Below are positions 40,581 through 40,836 of a DNA stretch of 40,836 nt, piece by piece. The notes under the pieces were generated by a model. The model saw only the letters and a program-made list of their open reading frames with translations. It did not search any database and had not been told where the DNA came from. Source of the DNA: Clostridiales bacterium (GTDB taxonomy: Bacteria; Bacillota; Clostridia; Oscillospirales; Oscillospiraceae); contig SFGJ01000012.1 of assembly GCA_004557655.1 (NCBI GenBank), forward strand, positions 1 to 40,836. The letters are read 5' to 3'. Each line of letters opens with the position of its first letter. Within the stretch, counting starts at the first letter, position 1. Both the position numbers and the translations under genes were made by a program.

Positions 40581-40836
40581 ACATCCAACTCCTTATTATC
40601 GTTATTCCCATCACTGAAATCTTTATTATTGCAGAATTGGTTATATTTTATGGTGCCGGCTTCTAAATACAGTGGTATAATAATTAACAAATGAGGAGGC
40701 TTTATCAATGAAGTCAAAACCAAAGAAGTAAATTTATGGTAGTGTAAAGTAGCCTATGAAAAATTGGAGCTGAAAAAATGGCTCCATTAGAACCTTGAAA
40801 ATTGCAGACATGTTAGTTTTCGGCGGTGTCCGCCAC
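40581..40836 (+). other. AT-rich host intergenic region with a mini-ORF
   Basis: Within the 389 bases after glgA, a TATAAT at 40676-40681 with TGG in front (extended -10) is followed by GAGGAGG and ATG at 40708, opening an eight-codon frame (MKSKPKK, stop at 40731). A hairpin (GGAGC/GCTCC, about 40766-40785) follows. I see no further gene up to the window end. The layout recalls a leader or attenuator for a gene beyond the window, but I cannot identify it. Confidence 0.4.

Overview
The window is almost entirely one siphovirus prophage, about 38 kb and GC-rich. It sits in the chromosome of a low-GC anaerobic Firmicute, most likely a Lachnospiraceae-type Clostridium relative. That placement rests on the AT-rich flank with a glycogen synthase gene, the strong AGGAGG ribosome binding sites, and the phage families present. 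The prophage runs from the left edge to about 38,220-38,310; host DNA follows. The left attachment site is not in view.

Layout. 1-97: 3' end of a group II intron, inserted antisense into the end of a large serine recombinase gene (89-1324, minus). 1329-2125: a small helical protein and an XRE repressor, both minus. 2156-2257: a divergent promoter pair with three near-identical operators; a fourth operator lies at 4091. 2290-5567: small early genes, a second XRE protein and a DNA methyltransferase. 5557-16433: the replication block, with a DUF2800 nuclease-like protein, DUF2815, family A DNA polymerase, VapE-type primase/helicase, an iteron-like candidate origin, VRR-NUC, a SNF2-type helicase, DUF4406, an ArpU/sigma-like late regulator and a second methyltransferase. 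16466 onward: a late promoter followed by terminase, portal, minor capsid protein, Prp-like protease, scaffold, major capsid, connectors, tail tube, tail chaperones, tape measure, Dit, Gp37-like hub and tail fibres. 33247-35498: a diversity-generating retroelement (DGR). 35366-38154: small tail-end proteins, a holin region and a two-domain endolysin. After 38,312 the sequence is host, with glgA.

The main discovery is that the DGR has two targets. Its template repeat (33965-34058) matches the 3' end of the adjacent tail-fibre gene and also the 3' end of a small gene about 24 kb away in the early replication block (9303-9860). Almost every mismatch falls at a template adenine. Both variable regions are followed by a GC-rich hairpin. 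One reverse transcriptase therefore appears to diversify a virion adhesin and also a protein with no signal peptide that is expressed with the replication genes.

Other notable points: both phage methyltransferase genes are frameshifted by one extra G in their G-runs (9 G and 8 G), which suggests phase variation or a shared homopolymer error. Scaffold, major capsid and tail tube proteins all start with the NLQLF motif of Prp protease substrates, next to a phage Prp gene. The endolysin has a strong internal start that would make an amidase-SH3 short form. All family names come from reading the sequences, not from a database search.
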